15,293 bases of DNA, from assembly GCA_964610885.1 (NCBI GenBank), contig CAZSWR010000085.1:1-15293 (forward strand), given 5' to 3'. The translations under genes were made by a program, and so were the position numbers. The notes below the pieces were generated by a model. That model made no database searches. It worked only from the letters and a program-made list of their open reading frames with translations, and was not told the DNA's origin. Positions 1-8,396 of the stretch are shown one piece after another. The DNA is from CAZSWR01 sp964610885 (lineage in GTDB: Bacteria; Bacteroidota; Ignavibacteria; Kapaibacteriales; UBA2268). Every line of letters begins with the position of its first letter. Position 1 is the stretch's first letter.

Positions 1-10
1 TTTAATATCA

Positions 11-28
11 TTTCATCCACAGATGAAA
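11..28 (-). terminator. Hairpin just downstream of glnS, weak terminator candidate
   Basis: A perfect 7-bp inverted repeat (TTTCATC / GATGAAA) with a 4-nt loop lies 2-19 nt past the glnS stop codon. No T-run follows the stem on the minus strand, so it is a poor intrinsic terminator by itself. It could instead be a 3'-end protecting hairpin. The window ends 10 bp further on, so nothing more can be seen. Confidence 0.35.
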
Positions 29-29
29 A

Positions 30-1748
30 CTACTTATTCATCTTTGCCCAGCTGTCCTTCAGCCCAACTGTGCGGTTGAAGACGGGCTGGCCCGCGCTGC
101 TGTCCTTCAAGTCGGCACAGAAATAGCCCACACGCTCGAATTGGAAGCGGTCGCCCGGGGCGGCGTCCTTCAGCGATGGTTCGCACAATGCTGTGATTTG
201 CCTAAGCGAATTGGGGTTCACGTTCGTTACGAAATCCGATCCGTCGGCAGTGGCGTAGGGATTTTCGACGTTGAACAGGTTCTCGTACATGCGGACCTGG
301 GCTTCGTAGGCGTGTTCGGCCGAGACCCAATGGATCGTGCCCTGCACGCGGCGTCCGTCCGGCGAATTTCCACCGCGGGAGGCCGGGTCGTACGTGGCGC
401 GAAGCTCTGTAACGTTGCCATCGGCGTCTTTGATCACTTCCGAGCAAGTGATGAAATACGCATAGCGTAGGCGCACTTCGCGGCCCGGAGCCAGACGGAA
501 GAATTTCTTTGGCGGGTCTTCCATGAAATCGTCGCGTTCGATGAAGATTGTTTTCGAGAACGGGACGAGCCTTTTGCCGGCGTTTTCGTCCTCGGGATTG
601 TTGACTGCTTCCAGTTCTTCAGTCATCCCGTCGGGATAGTTCTCGATGACCACTTTCAGCGGATTGACAACGGCCATGCGGCGCTGGGCGTGCTTGTTCA
701 GGTCCTCGCGGATGCAGTACTCGAGGAATCCGAAATCGACGATGCTTTCGCTTTTGGAAACGCCCACGCGCTCGGCAAAGTTCCGAACCGCTTCGGGAGT
801 GTATCCGCGGCGGCGCAAACCGCTAATGGTGGGCATGCGCGGGTCGTCCCAGCCCTCGACGTAGTTTTGCTGAACCAATTGCAGCAATTTCCTCTTGCTC
901 ATAACTGTATAATTCAGGTTGAGCCGAGCGAACTCGATTTGCTGCGGATGGTACAGTCCCAATGTGTCGAGGAACCAATCATAGAGCGGGCGGTGGTCTT
1001 CGAATTCGAGTGTACAGATTGAATGCGTGATGTTTTCGATCGAATCGGAAACGCAATGCGTGAAGTCGTACATCGGGTAGATGCACCATTTGTCGCCCGA
1101 GCGGTGGTGCGAAGCGTGTTTGATGCGATACACCACGGGGTCGCGCATGTTCAGGTTGGGCGATGCCATATCGATCTTGGCGCGAAGCACTCGCTCCCCG
1201 TCGGCAAATTCGCCCTTGCGCATGCGCTCGAACAGGTCAAGGTTTTCCTCAATTGTGCGGTTGCGGTAGGGGCTTTCCGTGCCGGCCTCGGTCAGCGTGC
1301 CGCGCGAATCGCGCATTTCCGCCGGCGAAAGGTCGCAAACGTAGGCCTTGCCCATTTTTATCAACTCGACGGCCAATTCAAACAGGCGGTCGAAATAGTC
1401 CGAAGCGTAGAAAAGGCGGTCGTCCCAGCTCCAGCCGAGCCATTTGACGTCTTCGATAATCGAATCGACGTATTCGACGTCTTCTTTGACCGGGTTGGTA
1501 TCGTCGAAACGGAGATTAGTGATTCCGCCGAATTCCTTGGCCAATCCGAAATTAAGGCATATAGACTTCGCATGGCCGATGTGCAGATAGCCATTCGGTT
1601 CGGGAGGGAAACGAGTGTGCACCCGGCCGCCCCATTTGTTGGTCTTCATGTCTTCGGTGATAATCTGGCGGAGGAAATTCGAAGGCGCTGCCTTTTTATC
1701 GGAGCCATCTCCAACGTTTTCAATTACTTCTTTTGTTTTGTCTTCCAT
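30..1748 (-). CDS. glnS: Glutaminyl-tRNA synthetase (GlnRS)
   Basis: Class I aminoacyl-tRNA synthetase that attaches glutamine to tRNA-Gln in the cytoplasm. The 572-aa protein is close to the usual 550-560 aa, with about 20 extra residues at the N-terminus. The Rossmann signature PPEPNGYLHIGHAKS is visible, with HIGH at residues 56-59. The KMSKS-equivalent loop is V-M-S-K-R at 282-286, as is usual in GlnRS. The region after it matches the two beta-barrel anticodon-binding domains of GlnRS (for example the stretch with W-V-S-A-E-H near residue 475). The start ATG is preceded by GGAAC with about 4 nt spacing, a modest ribosome site. A functional GlnRS implies direct charging of tRNA-Gln, so the GatCAB amidotransferase route would not be needed for glutamine. 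It is transcribed divergently from the WG-repeat gene. No frameshift or missing motif is seen. Confidence 0.97.
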   Translation of the reverse strand: MEDKTKEVIENVGDGSDKKAAPSNFLRQIITEDMKTNKWGGRVHTRFPPEPNGYLHIGHAKSICLNFGLAKEFGGITNLRFDDTNPVKEDVEYVDSIIEDVKWLGWSWDDRLFYASDYFDRLFELAVELIKMGKAYVCDLSPAEMRDSRGTLTEAGTESPYRNRTIEENLDLFERMRKGEFADGERVLRAKIDMASPNLNMRDPVVYRIKHASHHRSGDKWCIYPMYDFTHCVSDSIENITHSICTLEFEDHRPLYDWFLDTLGLYHPQQIEFARLNLNYTVMSKRKLLQLVQQNYVEGWDDPRMPTISGLRRRGYTPEAVRNFAERVGVSKSESIVDFGFLEYCIREDLNKHAQRRMAVVNPLKVVIENYPDGMTEELEAVNNPEDENAGKRLVPFSKTIFIERDDFMEDPPKKFFRLAPGREVRLRYAYFITCSEVIKDADGNVTELRATYDPASRGGNSPDGRRVQGTIHWVSAEHAYEAQVRMYENLFNVENPYATADGSDFVTNVNPNSLRQITALCEPSLKDAAPGDRFQFERVGYFCADLKDSSAGQPVFNRTVGLKDSWAKMNK

Positions 1749-1770
1749 TTTAGTTCCGGACTATATATTA

Positions 1771-1799
1771 ATAATATTTGCGTCTCTGCAAGAAAGCAA
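1771..1799 (-). promoter_or_regulatory. Candidate promoter of glnS
   Basis: Read on the minus strand, TTGCTT (1799-1794) and TATTAT (1776-1771) are separated by 17 bp, a good sigma70-type layout. Transcription would start about 15-16 nt before the glnS ATG, leaving room for the GGAAC ribosome site. This rests on pattern only. The surrounding DNA is AT-rich, so chance matches are common. Confidence 0.35.
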
Positions 1800-1864
1800 T
1801 ATTGCAAAAAAAATCGTGAAATGCAAACGCTAATGATTGCGGAGAACTGTTAACAATATTCAAT

Positions 1865-1893
1865 TTGTAAATCAAGGCAAATTGCCTTATATT
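1865..1893 (+). promoter_or_regulatory. Candidate promoter of the WG-repeat gene with a dyad in its spacer
   Basis: TTGTAA (1865-1870) and TATATT (1888-1893) are spaced 17 bp apart, giving a predicted start near 1900 and a leader of about 43 nt. The spacer holds a perfect 7-1-7 inverted repeat, AAGGCAA-A-TTGCCTT (1874-1888). A regulator bound there would block RNA polymerase, so it is a plausible operator. The sequence shows the repeat and spacing; the function is inferred. Confidence 0.35.
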
Positions 1894-1930
1894 GAAAAAC
1901 CAAAAATGTTCCTTCTATTCCTTAATCCAA

Positions 1931-1935
1931 AGGTG
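1931..1935 (+). promoter_or_regulatory. Ribosome binding site AGGTG that sets the start of the WG-repeat gene
   Basis: AGGTG lies 7 nt before the ATG at 1943 and supports that codon over the upstream in-frame TTG at 1892. The TTG falls inside the candidate -10 element. Confidence 0.6.
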
Positions 1936-1942
1936 CCCGAAC

Positions 1943-3094
1943 ATGAAAAGATTGATAATCGCCGTTTGTATCGTTGTATCCCTTTTCGATTTGCGAGCTG
2001 AGACGAAAGCTCCTTTAGTCCGATTCCAAGACGAAGAAACCGAACTCTACGGGTACAAAGACCTTGGCGGAAAGATTGTTATTCCGGCGCAATACCAATA
2101 CGCCGAAACAGAAACTTTCCGCGAGGCCGCAATTGTTACCGACACCAATAACCGTACGATTTGCATCGATCGCAGCCTGAAAGTGCTATTCGAGCCATTT
2201 CAAGAGGATTATACGCCGGACAATTTGGAAAGCGGGAGCGTTCGCACCACCAGGAACGGCAAGATTGGGTTCGCCGACGCGAGCGGCCGCGAGTTCATTC
2301 CGCCGATTTATGACTATGCCCTACCCTTTTCGGGCGAATTCGCTGCGTTCTACTGCGGCGGGAAATATGGTTCGGCAGACGAGCTGCCGGATTCGCTCAG
2401 CGAACACTTCGCCTGGATTGGTGGCCTCTGGGGAATAATCAACAAGAATAACGACACCATTATTCCTCCGCAAATTCACGATGAATTAATCCAAGACCTC
2501 GACCTGGCGGGACTGACCGACAAAAATCCCAATTCTTCTTGCTTCGCTGAATTCAATGTGGGAGGCAGGAAATATTTCATAGAAAATGTAATTGATTCAT
2601 TTGGAATTTTCCTTGAGGAATTTATCCCGATGGCTTCCGAAGGCAATTTGAACTATTTCCGTGACAAATCAATGAAAGTAATCGATTGCTCCGAGTGCTT
2701 TCGCGCAATCGAAGGCGGCAGGCCAGGAGACGAATCGCAACAGCCGGCCACCGAGAATGGACGAAAAGAATATCAATCGTCGGAAATTTCGATTGATGAT
2801 TTTATCAAGAACAATTACAATACAGTATTCGTGAAAGATTCGATGAATGCCTTGCTTGCCAATAGGAACTGTTACATCGTCTGCGAATTTGACGAGCCGC
2901 GTTTCCTAACGACGCTTTGCAATACTATGATACAGATGAACGGTTTGGATCTGAATAAAAAGTATTTTGAGCTTACGCTCGTCGCGAAACTATACAAGGC
3001 CGGCAGAGAGCAGTGGCAGGAGCTATACTCATTCATCAGAACAGCGACTGGCTTCAAATTCGCAGGCTGCGCGGCCCCCAACCGGAGAGATTAG
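1943..3094 (+). CDS. Exported WG-repeat protein of unknown function
   Basis: A 383-aa protein starting at the ATG after AGGTG. It begins with a typical signal peptide (MKRLIIAVCIVVSLFDLRA, likely cut after A19), so it should be exported to the periplasm or cell surface. At least three WG-type repeats can be seen: around LYGYKDLGGKIVIPAQYQYA (residues ~34-53), GKIGFADASGREFIPPIYDY (~107-126) and LWGIINKNNDTIIPPQIHDE (~165-184). WG repeats are short beta units common in Bacteroidota and Leptospira exported proteins; their ligands are mostly unknown. The last ~100 residues are not WG-like and I do not recognise them. An extension to the TTG at 1892 would place 17 residues before the signal peptide and is unlikely. 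The gene is divergent from glnS. A 439-bp gap with hairpins follows, so it is probably not co-transcribed with the kinases. Confidence 0.8.
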   Translation: MKRLIIAVCIVVSLFDLRAETKAPLVRFQDEETELYGYKDLGGKIVIPAQYQYAETETFREAAIVTDTNNRTICIDRSLKVLFEPFQEDYTPDNLESGSVRTTRNGKIGFADASGREFIPPIYDYALPFSGEFAAFYCGGKYGSADELPDSLSEHFAWIGGLWGIINKNNDTIIPPQIHDELIQDLDLAGLTDKNPNSSCFAEFNVGGRKYFIENVIDSFGIFLEEFIPMASEGNLNYFRDKSMKVIDCSECFRAIEGGRPGDESQQPATENGRKEYQSSEISIDDFIKNNYNTVFVKDSMNALLANRNCYIVCEFDEPRFLTTLCNTMIQMNGLDLNKKYFELTLVAKLYKAGREQWQELYSFIRTATGFKFAGCAAPNRRD

Positions 3095-3113
3095 CAAGCG
3101 AGGATGGATCTTG

Positions 3114-3183
3114 TTGGTTCTATATGGTTTTAGGTGTGCTAGTTATTTTAATAATAAAACCACCAATAACGATATAGAACCAA
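3114..3183. repeat. Long imperfect hairpin with 12-bp perfect outer arms
   Basis: TTGGTTCTATAT (3114-3125) is the exact reverse complement of ATATAGAACCAA (3172-3183). A second paired segment follows directly inside on the left side: GGTTTTA (3126-3132) with TAAAACC (3155-3161), leaving a 10-nt bulge on the right arm. A 5-bp pair (TTATT / AATAA) closes the centre. As RNA this would form a long hairpin about 20 nt after the WG-repeat stop. It could be an mRNA 3'-end structure, a small palindromic repeat, or paired protein-binding sites. No T-run follows, so it is not a standard terminator. Confidence 0.6.
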
Positions 3184-3293
3184 TTAATACAGTTTGTATT
3201 GATACCGCGTGAGCGGCTGTTGTATTGTAGAAGTTGTTACTCCTTTGCATATCATACCGCATAGCGGTTGTTATATAAATTGCTGTATTAATT
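3182..3293. repeat. Two copies of a CCGC-loop-GCGG unit flanked by inverted arms
   Basis: Unit 1 (3202-3225) and unit 2 (3254-3276) share the layout ATACCGC, a 3-4 nt loop, then GCGG-Y-TGTT-R-TAT. Each forms a 4-bp GC hairpin in AT-rich DNA. The pair is enclosed by AATTAATACAG (3182-3192) and its exact reverse complement CTGTATTAATT (3283-3293). The two units are in direct orientation, 52 bp apart. The look is that of a dispersed palindromic intergenic repeat (REP-like). A related unit is present at 15081-15117. Confidence 0.5.
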
Positions 3294-3435
3294 AATCAGA
3301 AACAAACAACATTCGTTTGCGCGATAATATATAGCTTTGATTTTAACAACTCGCTAAAAAAGGTATTTTATACAGTACCCACACAAAACATTATAGAACC
3401 ACATTTTTAACATTTGAAATAGAAGCAAAATATCC

Positions 3436-3465
3436 TTGATCCCCACATATAAATCGCCATATAGC
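3436..3465 (+). promoter_or_regulatory. Weak candidate promoter for the multi-PAS kinase
   Basis: TTGATC (3436-3441) and TATAGC (3460-3465) are 18 bp apart, with a predicted start about 60 nt before the ATG at 3534. The match is mediocre and the DNA is very AT-rich, so this is only a suggestion. Confidence 0.2.
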
Positions 3466-3533
3466 TAAAAAATATTGGTATTTCATTTGCTAACTGATTA
3501 AGTTTGTTATTTGTGAATTTTCAATTGGCGGCT

Positions 3534-6500
3534 ATGTTGAGAATCAGTAAAAAGAGTTTTGAGTACGACAAGATACGAGAGTTTTTCGAAGATCCCAATT
3601 ACGACCCATCGGCGATACAAAGCAAGGAAGAAGCGATCGACAAAATCAAAGCCGGACGGACGTATATCAAAGCCCTTAACAGAATGGTCGAAAGGCTGAT
3701 CGAGGAGAATAAGAAGAACAAGCGCTATCGCGAGCTTTTCAACGAATCGCAGCGCATCGGCAAGGTGGGCGCGTGGGAAATTGCCACAAACATCATCGAT
3801 ATGCGCTGCTCTCGGGGATTCTTTGCCGTCCACGAAATCGAAAAAACAAATAAATCGTTCACTTTCCCGAACTATACCGAACTGATCCACCCCGACGACC
3901 GCATGAGGGTCATCACAACGATTACCAAAGCCGTCGAAATGCAGAAGCGCTTCCGTATCGAATATAAAATTCGATTGAGCGATTCGAGCAACAAATATGT
4001 CTATACCGAGGGCGAAACCAAATACAACAAAAAAGGCGTCCCTACCGGTATCTTTGGCGTTACGCAAGACATAACGGACAGGAAATTGGTCGAGGAATCC
4101 CTAAGGAAGAGCGAATCGCTCTACAAGTTGCTGTTCAACGGCAGCTACAATCCAATTTTTGTCCGATACATCGAAAAAGAAAAAATTACCGATACGCTGC
4201 TCGAGGTCAATGCAGCAATGCTTTCGATGTTTGGATACTCGCGCGACGAAGTGCACCACGTCTGCATGGAGGATTTGTTCGCACCAGAGGAGCGGCAGGG
4301 CCTGGAGGGCAGGGAAAAGCAATTGCGCGAACAAGGCTCCGATTTCTTCGAGGCCGAACTAATCACCAAAACCGGCAATAGAATTAGTTGCGAAGTGTAT
4401 TCGCAGATCGTCGATATCCAAGGCCATCTGACTGCATATTACACTGTGCGCGACATTTCACGCAGGAAAAAAGCAGAAATATCGCTCAAGAAAAGTGAAG
4501 CCAGTTTGGAATCCATCATTCGCCACACAAATTCAATTGTATTCGTTATCGATACAGACCGCGTGCTGACTCTGGCCGAGGGCAGGGGCCTCGAAATATT
4601 GAATATCGACAAAGGAAATTTCCTCGGGAAGCACGTTGCAGACATTCCATCGATAAGCCCTGAATTGCTGGCAGCCATCGATAGTACATTCGAAGGGAAT
4701 GCAGTTACGACCTCAACAAATCTGCTCGATGTGGTATTGGAACTGCATTTAGCTCCGATTTTCAGCGACGACTCGAAGGTGATCGGAGTGGCCGGTATCG
4801 CCAACGACATTACCGAACGAAACCGTACAGAGGCAAGCCTTCGCGAGAGCGAATCTCGGTTCCGTGCCCTTTCGGAGAATGCAATGCTTGGCGTCTATGT
4901 CTTTTCCTTGAAAGCATTCTCTTACGTGAACCCGACATTCGCTGCGTTTTTTGGGATGCAGCCCGAAGATATCATTAACAAATTGACGCCTTTCGACCTG
5001 GCGCACCCCGAGGACAAAGAAATCGCATATCAGGCCGCCCAGTCGCTAATATCGGGTCAATCTGATTCGACAAACTATCTTTTCCGTGGAATACACCGCG
5101 ACGGTCGAATTCTGTTTTTTGAAATAATGGGCAAACGAACCGAACTCAACGGCGTATTCGCAATAGTCGGAACCATCCAAGACGTTACGACAAGCGTCCG
5201 GGCCGAGAAGCTGCGAGTGATCCAAAGGGACCTTTTGCTCCAGCTGTCGAGGACAAGCGACATACGCACCGCGCTCGAAACCGTTACCGAATCTTTCCTC
5301 CGATTGGACGAAATCGATACAGTTGCATTCTATCTGATCGACAAAGAAACAGATAACTTCGTGCTCCAAGCCCACAAAGGCATTTCCGTGGAATTCGCTT
5401 CGGCAACGGGCGAATTCGCCGCCAATTCATACCAGGCCGGGCTATTCCTCAGGGAAGAACCCACCTATTCATTGTTCGAGGAAATTTCCCTTGTAATGGA
5501 CAAGGTCAGGACGGATGAGAAACTTAGGGGATTCGGGTTAATTCCAATTTCCTTCAACAACAAACCTCTCGGCGGGCTGGCCGTCTCCTCGAGGTCCAAC
5601 GAAGTATTCTCCGATGATATAAGGGCGCTTATGGAAAGCCTCGCAGACAGCTTGGGCGGTATCTTCACAAGGATATCGGCGCAGAGGGAACTGGCCGAAA
5701 ACGATGCTTTCATACGAAGAGTGGCGAACGCAATTCCGGAAGTAATTTACATTTACGACCTGAAGCTTTGCAAAAATGTGTTTACGAACCGTGAATTGCT
5801 CTCTTTGATTGGCTTCACCGAAGAGGAGGTCGAACAGCAAGGCCCCGGATTTGTCGAAACTCTTTTCCACAGCGAGGACCTCGGCGCAGTTAGCAGCAGG
5901 CTGAACAAATTCTCTGGCCTGAAAGACGGCGACATGATCGAATTGGAATTCCGAATGATGGGAAAAGACAAACACTATCATTGGTTGCAAATTCACGAAA
6001 TCATCTTCAAACGGGACGAAGAAGGTAATCCTTTACAGATACTTGGCTCAGCGGCAAACATCACAGAGAACAAGTTGGTCGAAGAGCAAATCCATCTGTT
6101 GAATGTGGAGTTGGAAAACCGCGTCGTCGAACGCACACAGCAGATTGAATCGGCCAACCAGAAATTGGAACAAGAAATCATCGAAAGGCACAAAATCGAG
6201 GCCTCGCTGCGCGAATCCGAGGAGAAACACCGCGCCGTGGTCGAAAATGCAACCGACGGCATCCTCGTCGTGCAGGACAAAACGATCAAATTCCTCAATT
6301 TCCAAGCTGCCGAAATATTGGATTTGAATTACGAACGCTGCAAATCTGGCGATATCGATTGGTTCCTGTTGCCGGACGACCTTAAGGAACTGTTCATCAA
6401 GCCGGAAGTGGCGGACAATCGCGGCAGGACGAATATATATTCGCAACAGCTGCTAATTGTCGATTCGATGAATCGCAAAAAATGGCTTGAGTGCCGTTTC

Positions 6501-8396
6501 GTTTCCATTAAATGGCAGGGCAGCTCGGCAGTGCTTTCGTTTATGAACGATATTTCGCGGCGCATGACCTACGAAAGGGAAATCCGCGAAAGCCGCGAGC
6601 AGTTAAAAATTATGATTAATGCCACACACGACATTATCTTTTTGGCCGACGTCGAGGGAGTTATCTCGACGGGGAACAATTCGCTGGCGCAGGTCCTTGA
6701 TCTGGAACTGGACAAAGTGATAGGTAGGAATTTATTCTCTCTTCTGCCAGACGATGTCTCGGCCAAGCGAAAAAGATTCTTCATGGATGCGGTGAACTCG
6801 AAACGTATCATCAGCTGGGTGGACGAATCTTTAGGCCGATTTTGGGACAGCATTGTCTATCCAATCATCGAGAAGAACGGAAGCATCAAGCAAGTTGCAG
6901 TGTTCTCGACCGATATAACGGAAAGGAAACGCGCCGAGCTGGCCATCAGGGAATCGGAAGAACGCTTCCGCACACTGGCCGATATCGCGCCCGTGCTGAT
7001 TTGGATGGCCGGAGTGGACAAATCGTGCATATATTTCAACAAATATTGGCTGGACTTCACCGGTAGAAGTTTCGACCAAGAGTTTGGCTTCGGCTGGACG
7101 GACGGCATCCATCCCGACGATTTCGAGATTTGCATGGCCGATTTCGACGCCGCATATCGTGCGAAATCAATTCTTCAGCACGAATTCCGTCTCCGCAGCT
7201 ACGACGGCGAGTACCGTTGGATACTCGACACAGCCAAACCGAGAATCACCAAGGATGGTACTTTCGTGGGCTATATCGGTTCGTGCATCGATATTACGGA
7301 AAGAAAGGTTGCCGAGGAAAATATTCAAAGGGCAAACGAACGTTTCACCACTGTTTTGGAAAGTCTCGACGCCTGGGTCTATGTGGCCGATATGCAAACC
7401 CACGAGCTAATCTACGTCAGCAAAGTTATCCGAGACGAATTGGGCGACGTAACCGGCGAGCTGTGCTGGAAGGCGCTCAAATACGACACTTACAGCATTT
7501 GCTCGTATTGCACGAACCCGCACCTGCTCGACGAAAACGGCGAGCCAAAAGGAGTCTATGTTTGGGAATACTACGACAAATTCCGCAAGAAATGGCTCCA
7601 ATGCCACGACCGCGCAATACGTTGGACAGACGGCCGATTGGTGAAGTTGGAAATTGCAACCGACATCACCGGCCTGAAGGAAGCCGAACTGAAGGTGCAC
7701 CGAGCGCTCGAGCAGGAAAAAGAACTCAGCAATTTGAAAACCAGGTTCATCTCGATGGTTTCGCACGAATACCGCACGCCACTGACCGTTATTCTCTCGT
7801 CGGCCGAAATACTTGAGGACTTCGACCGCTCGACGGATATCGAAAACTATGCAAAATATATCGACAAGATCAAATCATCCGTCGAGCGCATGACCCAACT
7901 GCTCGAGGACATGCTCGTTTACGGCCGAATCGATTCCGGCAAGCAACACCTGAACCTGAAGAAGGTATTGATTACTCCTATCGTCAATGGTATCGCCGAG
8001 GAAATGTTGCAGATTGATAAATATAATCATACAATTGAAATCAAATCCGAAGACGAACAGATACGCTACGTTACCGACGAAAGGCTATTGCATCAGGTGG
8101 TAACGAATCTGGTATCGAACGCGCTGAAGTATTCGCCCGAAGGGTCCAAAGTGGTATTGACGGTTGAAATCATTGATGAACTGTTGCAAATCTCTGTGGC
8201 AGACAATGGGATTGGTATCAGCGAAGATGATTTGGCTAAACTCTTCGAGCCGTTCCACCGCGGTCAAAATGTCGAGAATATTCAGGGTACCGGATTTGGT
8301 TTGGCTATCGTCCAACGCACTCTGGAATTGCTCGGCGGGACGATCGAAGTCAACAGCAAGCTCGGGGAAGGAAGTGAATTCATTGTTAAATTGTAA
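3534..8396 (+). CDS. Soluble multi-PAS/GAF sensor histidine kinase
   Basis: A 1620-aa kinase with no membrane segment or signal peptide, so probably cytoplasmic. Order (approximate residues): helical/coiled N-terminus 1-64; PAS1 65-183; PAS2 197-312; PAS3 325-429; PAS4 443-553; GAF 563-719; PAS5 727-846; coiled coil 847-895; PAS6 899-1011; PAS7 1024-1132; PAS8 1145-1258; PAS9 1270-1380; HisKA; HATPase_c. Most PAS domains end in D-I-T-E-R-K-like motifs and are joined by S-L-R-E-S-E-type linkers. The phosphoacceptor is H1411 in SHEYRTPL. The N-box Asn is N1529, the G1 box is D1557-N-G-I-G, and G2 starts at G1585 (GTGFGL), so the core looks complete. PAS9 carries cysteines at 1311, 1323, 1326 and 1357. 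There is no receiver domain, so phosphate must pass to a separate protein; the REC-kinase encoded at 11173 is the nearest candidate. The in-frame TTG at 3504 would add 10 residues and has no better ribosome site. Ligands cannot be told from sequence. Confidence 0.93.
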   Translation: MLRISKKSFEYDKIREFFEDPNYDPSAIQSKEEAIDKIKAGRTYIKALNRMVERLIEENKKNKRYRELFNESQRIGKVGAWEIATNIIDMRCSRGFFAVHEIEKTNKSFTFPNYTELIHPDDRMRVITTITKAVEMQKRFRIEYKIRLSDSSNKYVYTEGETKYNKKGVPTGIFGVTQDITDRKLVEESLRKSESLYKLLFNGSYNPIFVRYIEKEKITDTLLEVNAAMLSMFGYSRDEVHHVCMEDLFAPEERQGLEGREKQLREQGSDFFEAELITKTGNRISCEVYSQIVDIQGHLTAYYTVRDISRRKKAEISLKKSEASLESIIRHTNSIVFVIDTDRVLTLAEGRGLEILNIDKGNFLGKHVADIPSISPELLAAIDSTFEGNAVTTSTNLLDVVLELHLAPIFSDDSKVIGVAGIANDITERNRTEASLRESESRFRALSENAMLGVYVFSLKAFSYVNPTFAAFFGMQPEDIINKLTPFDLAHPEDKEIAYQAAQSLISGQSDSTNYLFRGIHRDGRILFFEIMGKRTELNGVFAIVGTIQDVTTSVRAEKLRVIQRDLLLQLSRTSDIRTALETVTESFLRLDEIDTVAFYLIDKETDNFVLQAHKGISVEFASATGEFAANSYQAGLFLREEPTYSLFEEISLVMDKVRTDEKLRGFGLIPISFNNKPLGGLAVSSRSNEVFSDDIRALMESLADSLGGIFTRISAQRELAENDAFIRRVANAIPEVIYIYDLKLCKNVFTNRELLSLIGFTEEEVEQQGPGFVETLFHSEDLGAVSSRLNKFSGLKDGDMIELEFRMMGKDKHYHWLQIHEIIFKRDEEGNPLQILGSAANITENKLVEEQIHLLNVELENRVVERTQQIESANQKLEQEIIERHKIEASLRESEEKHRAVVENATDGILVVQDKTIKFLNFQAAEILDLNYERCKSGDIDWFLLPDDLKELFIKPEVADNRGRTNIYSQQLLIVDSMNRKKWLECRFVSIKWQGSSAVLSFMNDISRRMTYEREIRESREQLKIMINATHDIIFLADVEGVISTGNNSLAQVLDLELDKVIGRNLFSLLPDDVSAKRKRFFMDAVNSKRIISWVDESLGRFWDSIVYPIIEKNGSIKQVAVFSTDITERKRAELAIRESEERFRTLADIAPVLIWMAGVDKSCIYFNKYWLDFTGRSFDQEFGFGWTDGIHPDDFEICMADFDAAYRAKSILQHEFRLRSYDGEYRWILDTAKPRITKDGTFVGYIGSCIDITERKVAEENIQRANERFTTVLESLDAWVYVADMQTHELIYVSKVIRDELGDVTGELCWKALKYDTYSICSYCTNPHLLDENGEPKGVYVWEYYDKFRKKWLQCHDRAIRWTDGRLVKLEIATDITGLKEAELKVHRALEQEKELSNLKTRFISMVSHEYRTPLTVILSSAEILEDFDRSTDIENYAKYIDKIKSSVERMTQLLEDMLVYGRIDSGKQHLNLKKVLITPIVNGIAEEMLQIDKYNHTIEIKSEDEQIRYVTDERLLHQVVTNLVSNALKYSPEGSKVVLTVEIIDELLQISVADNGIGISEDDLAKLFEPFHRGQNVENIQGTGFGLAIVQRTLELLGGTIEVNSKLGEGSEFIVKL

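Larger units (their letters stand above)
3095..3533. other. AT-rich non-coding region with several inverted and direct repeats
   Basis: No supportable gene lies in these 439 bases. They hold a long imperfect hairpin (3114-3183) and a pair of CCGC/GCGG units between 11-bp inverted arms (3182-3293). A further direct copy of the hairpin arm, TATAGAACCA, is at 3392-3401. ATATAGCT occurs twice (3329-3336 and 3459-3466). The region is the leader of the large kinase gene and may hold its promoter and control sites. Confidence 0.6.

Noticed and set aside
1023..1853. 276-codon plus-strand ORF opposite glnS
   Set aside because: It lies almost wholly antisense to the well-supported glnS gene, has low-complexity shadow composition and no recognisable domain.
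3182..3293. CRISPR array
   Set aside because: Only two short units that are not identical and carry internal palindromes; no regular spacers and no cas genes in the window.
7130..7816. 228-codon plus-strand ORF in another frame
   Set aside because: Overlaps PAS8/PAS9 and the HisKA region of the large kinase, whose frame carries all motifs; the alternative frame is Arg-rich shadow sequence.
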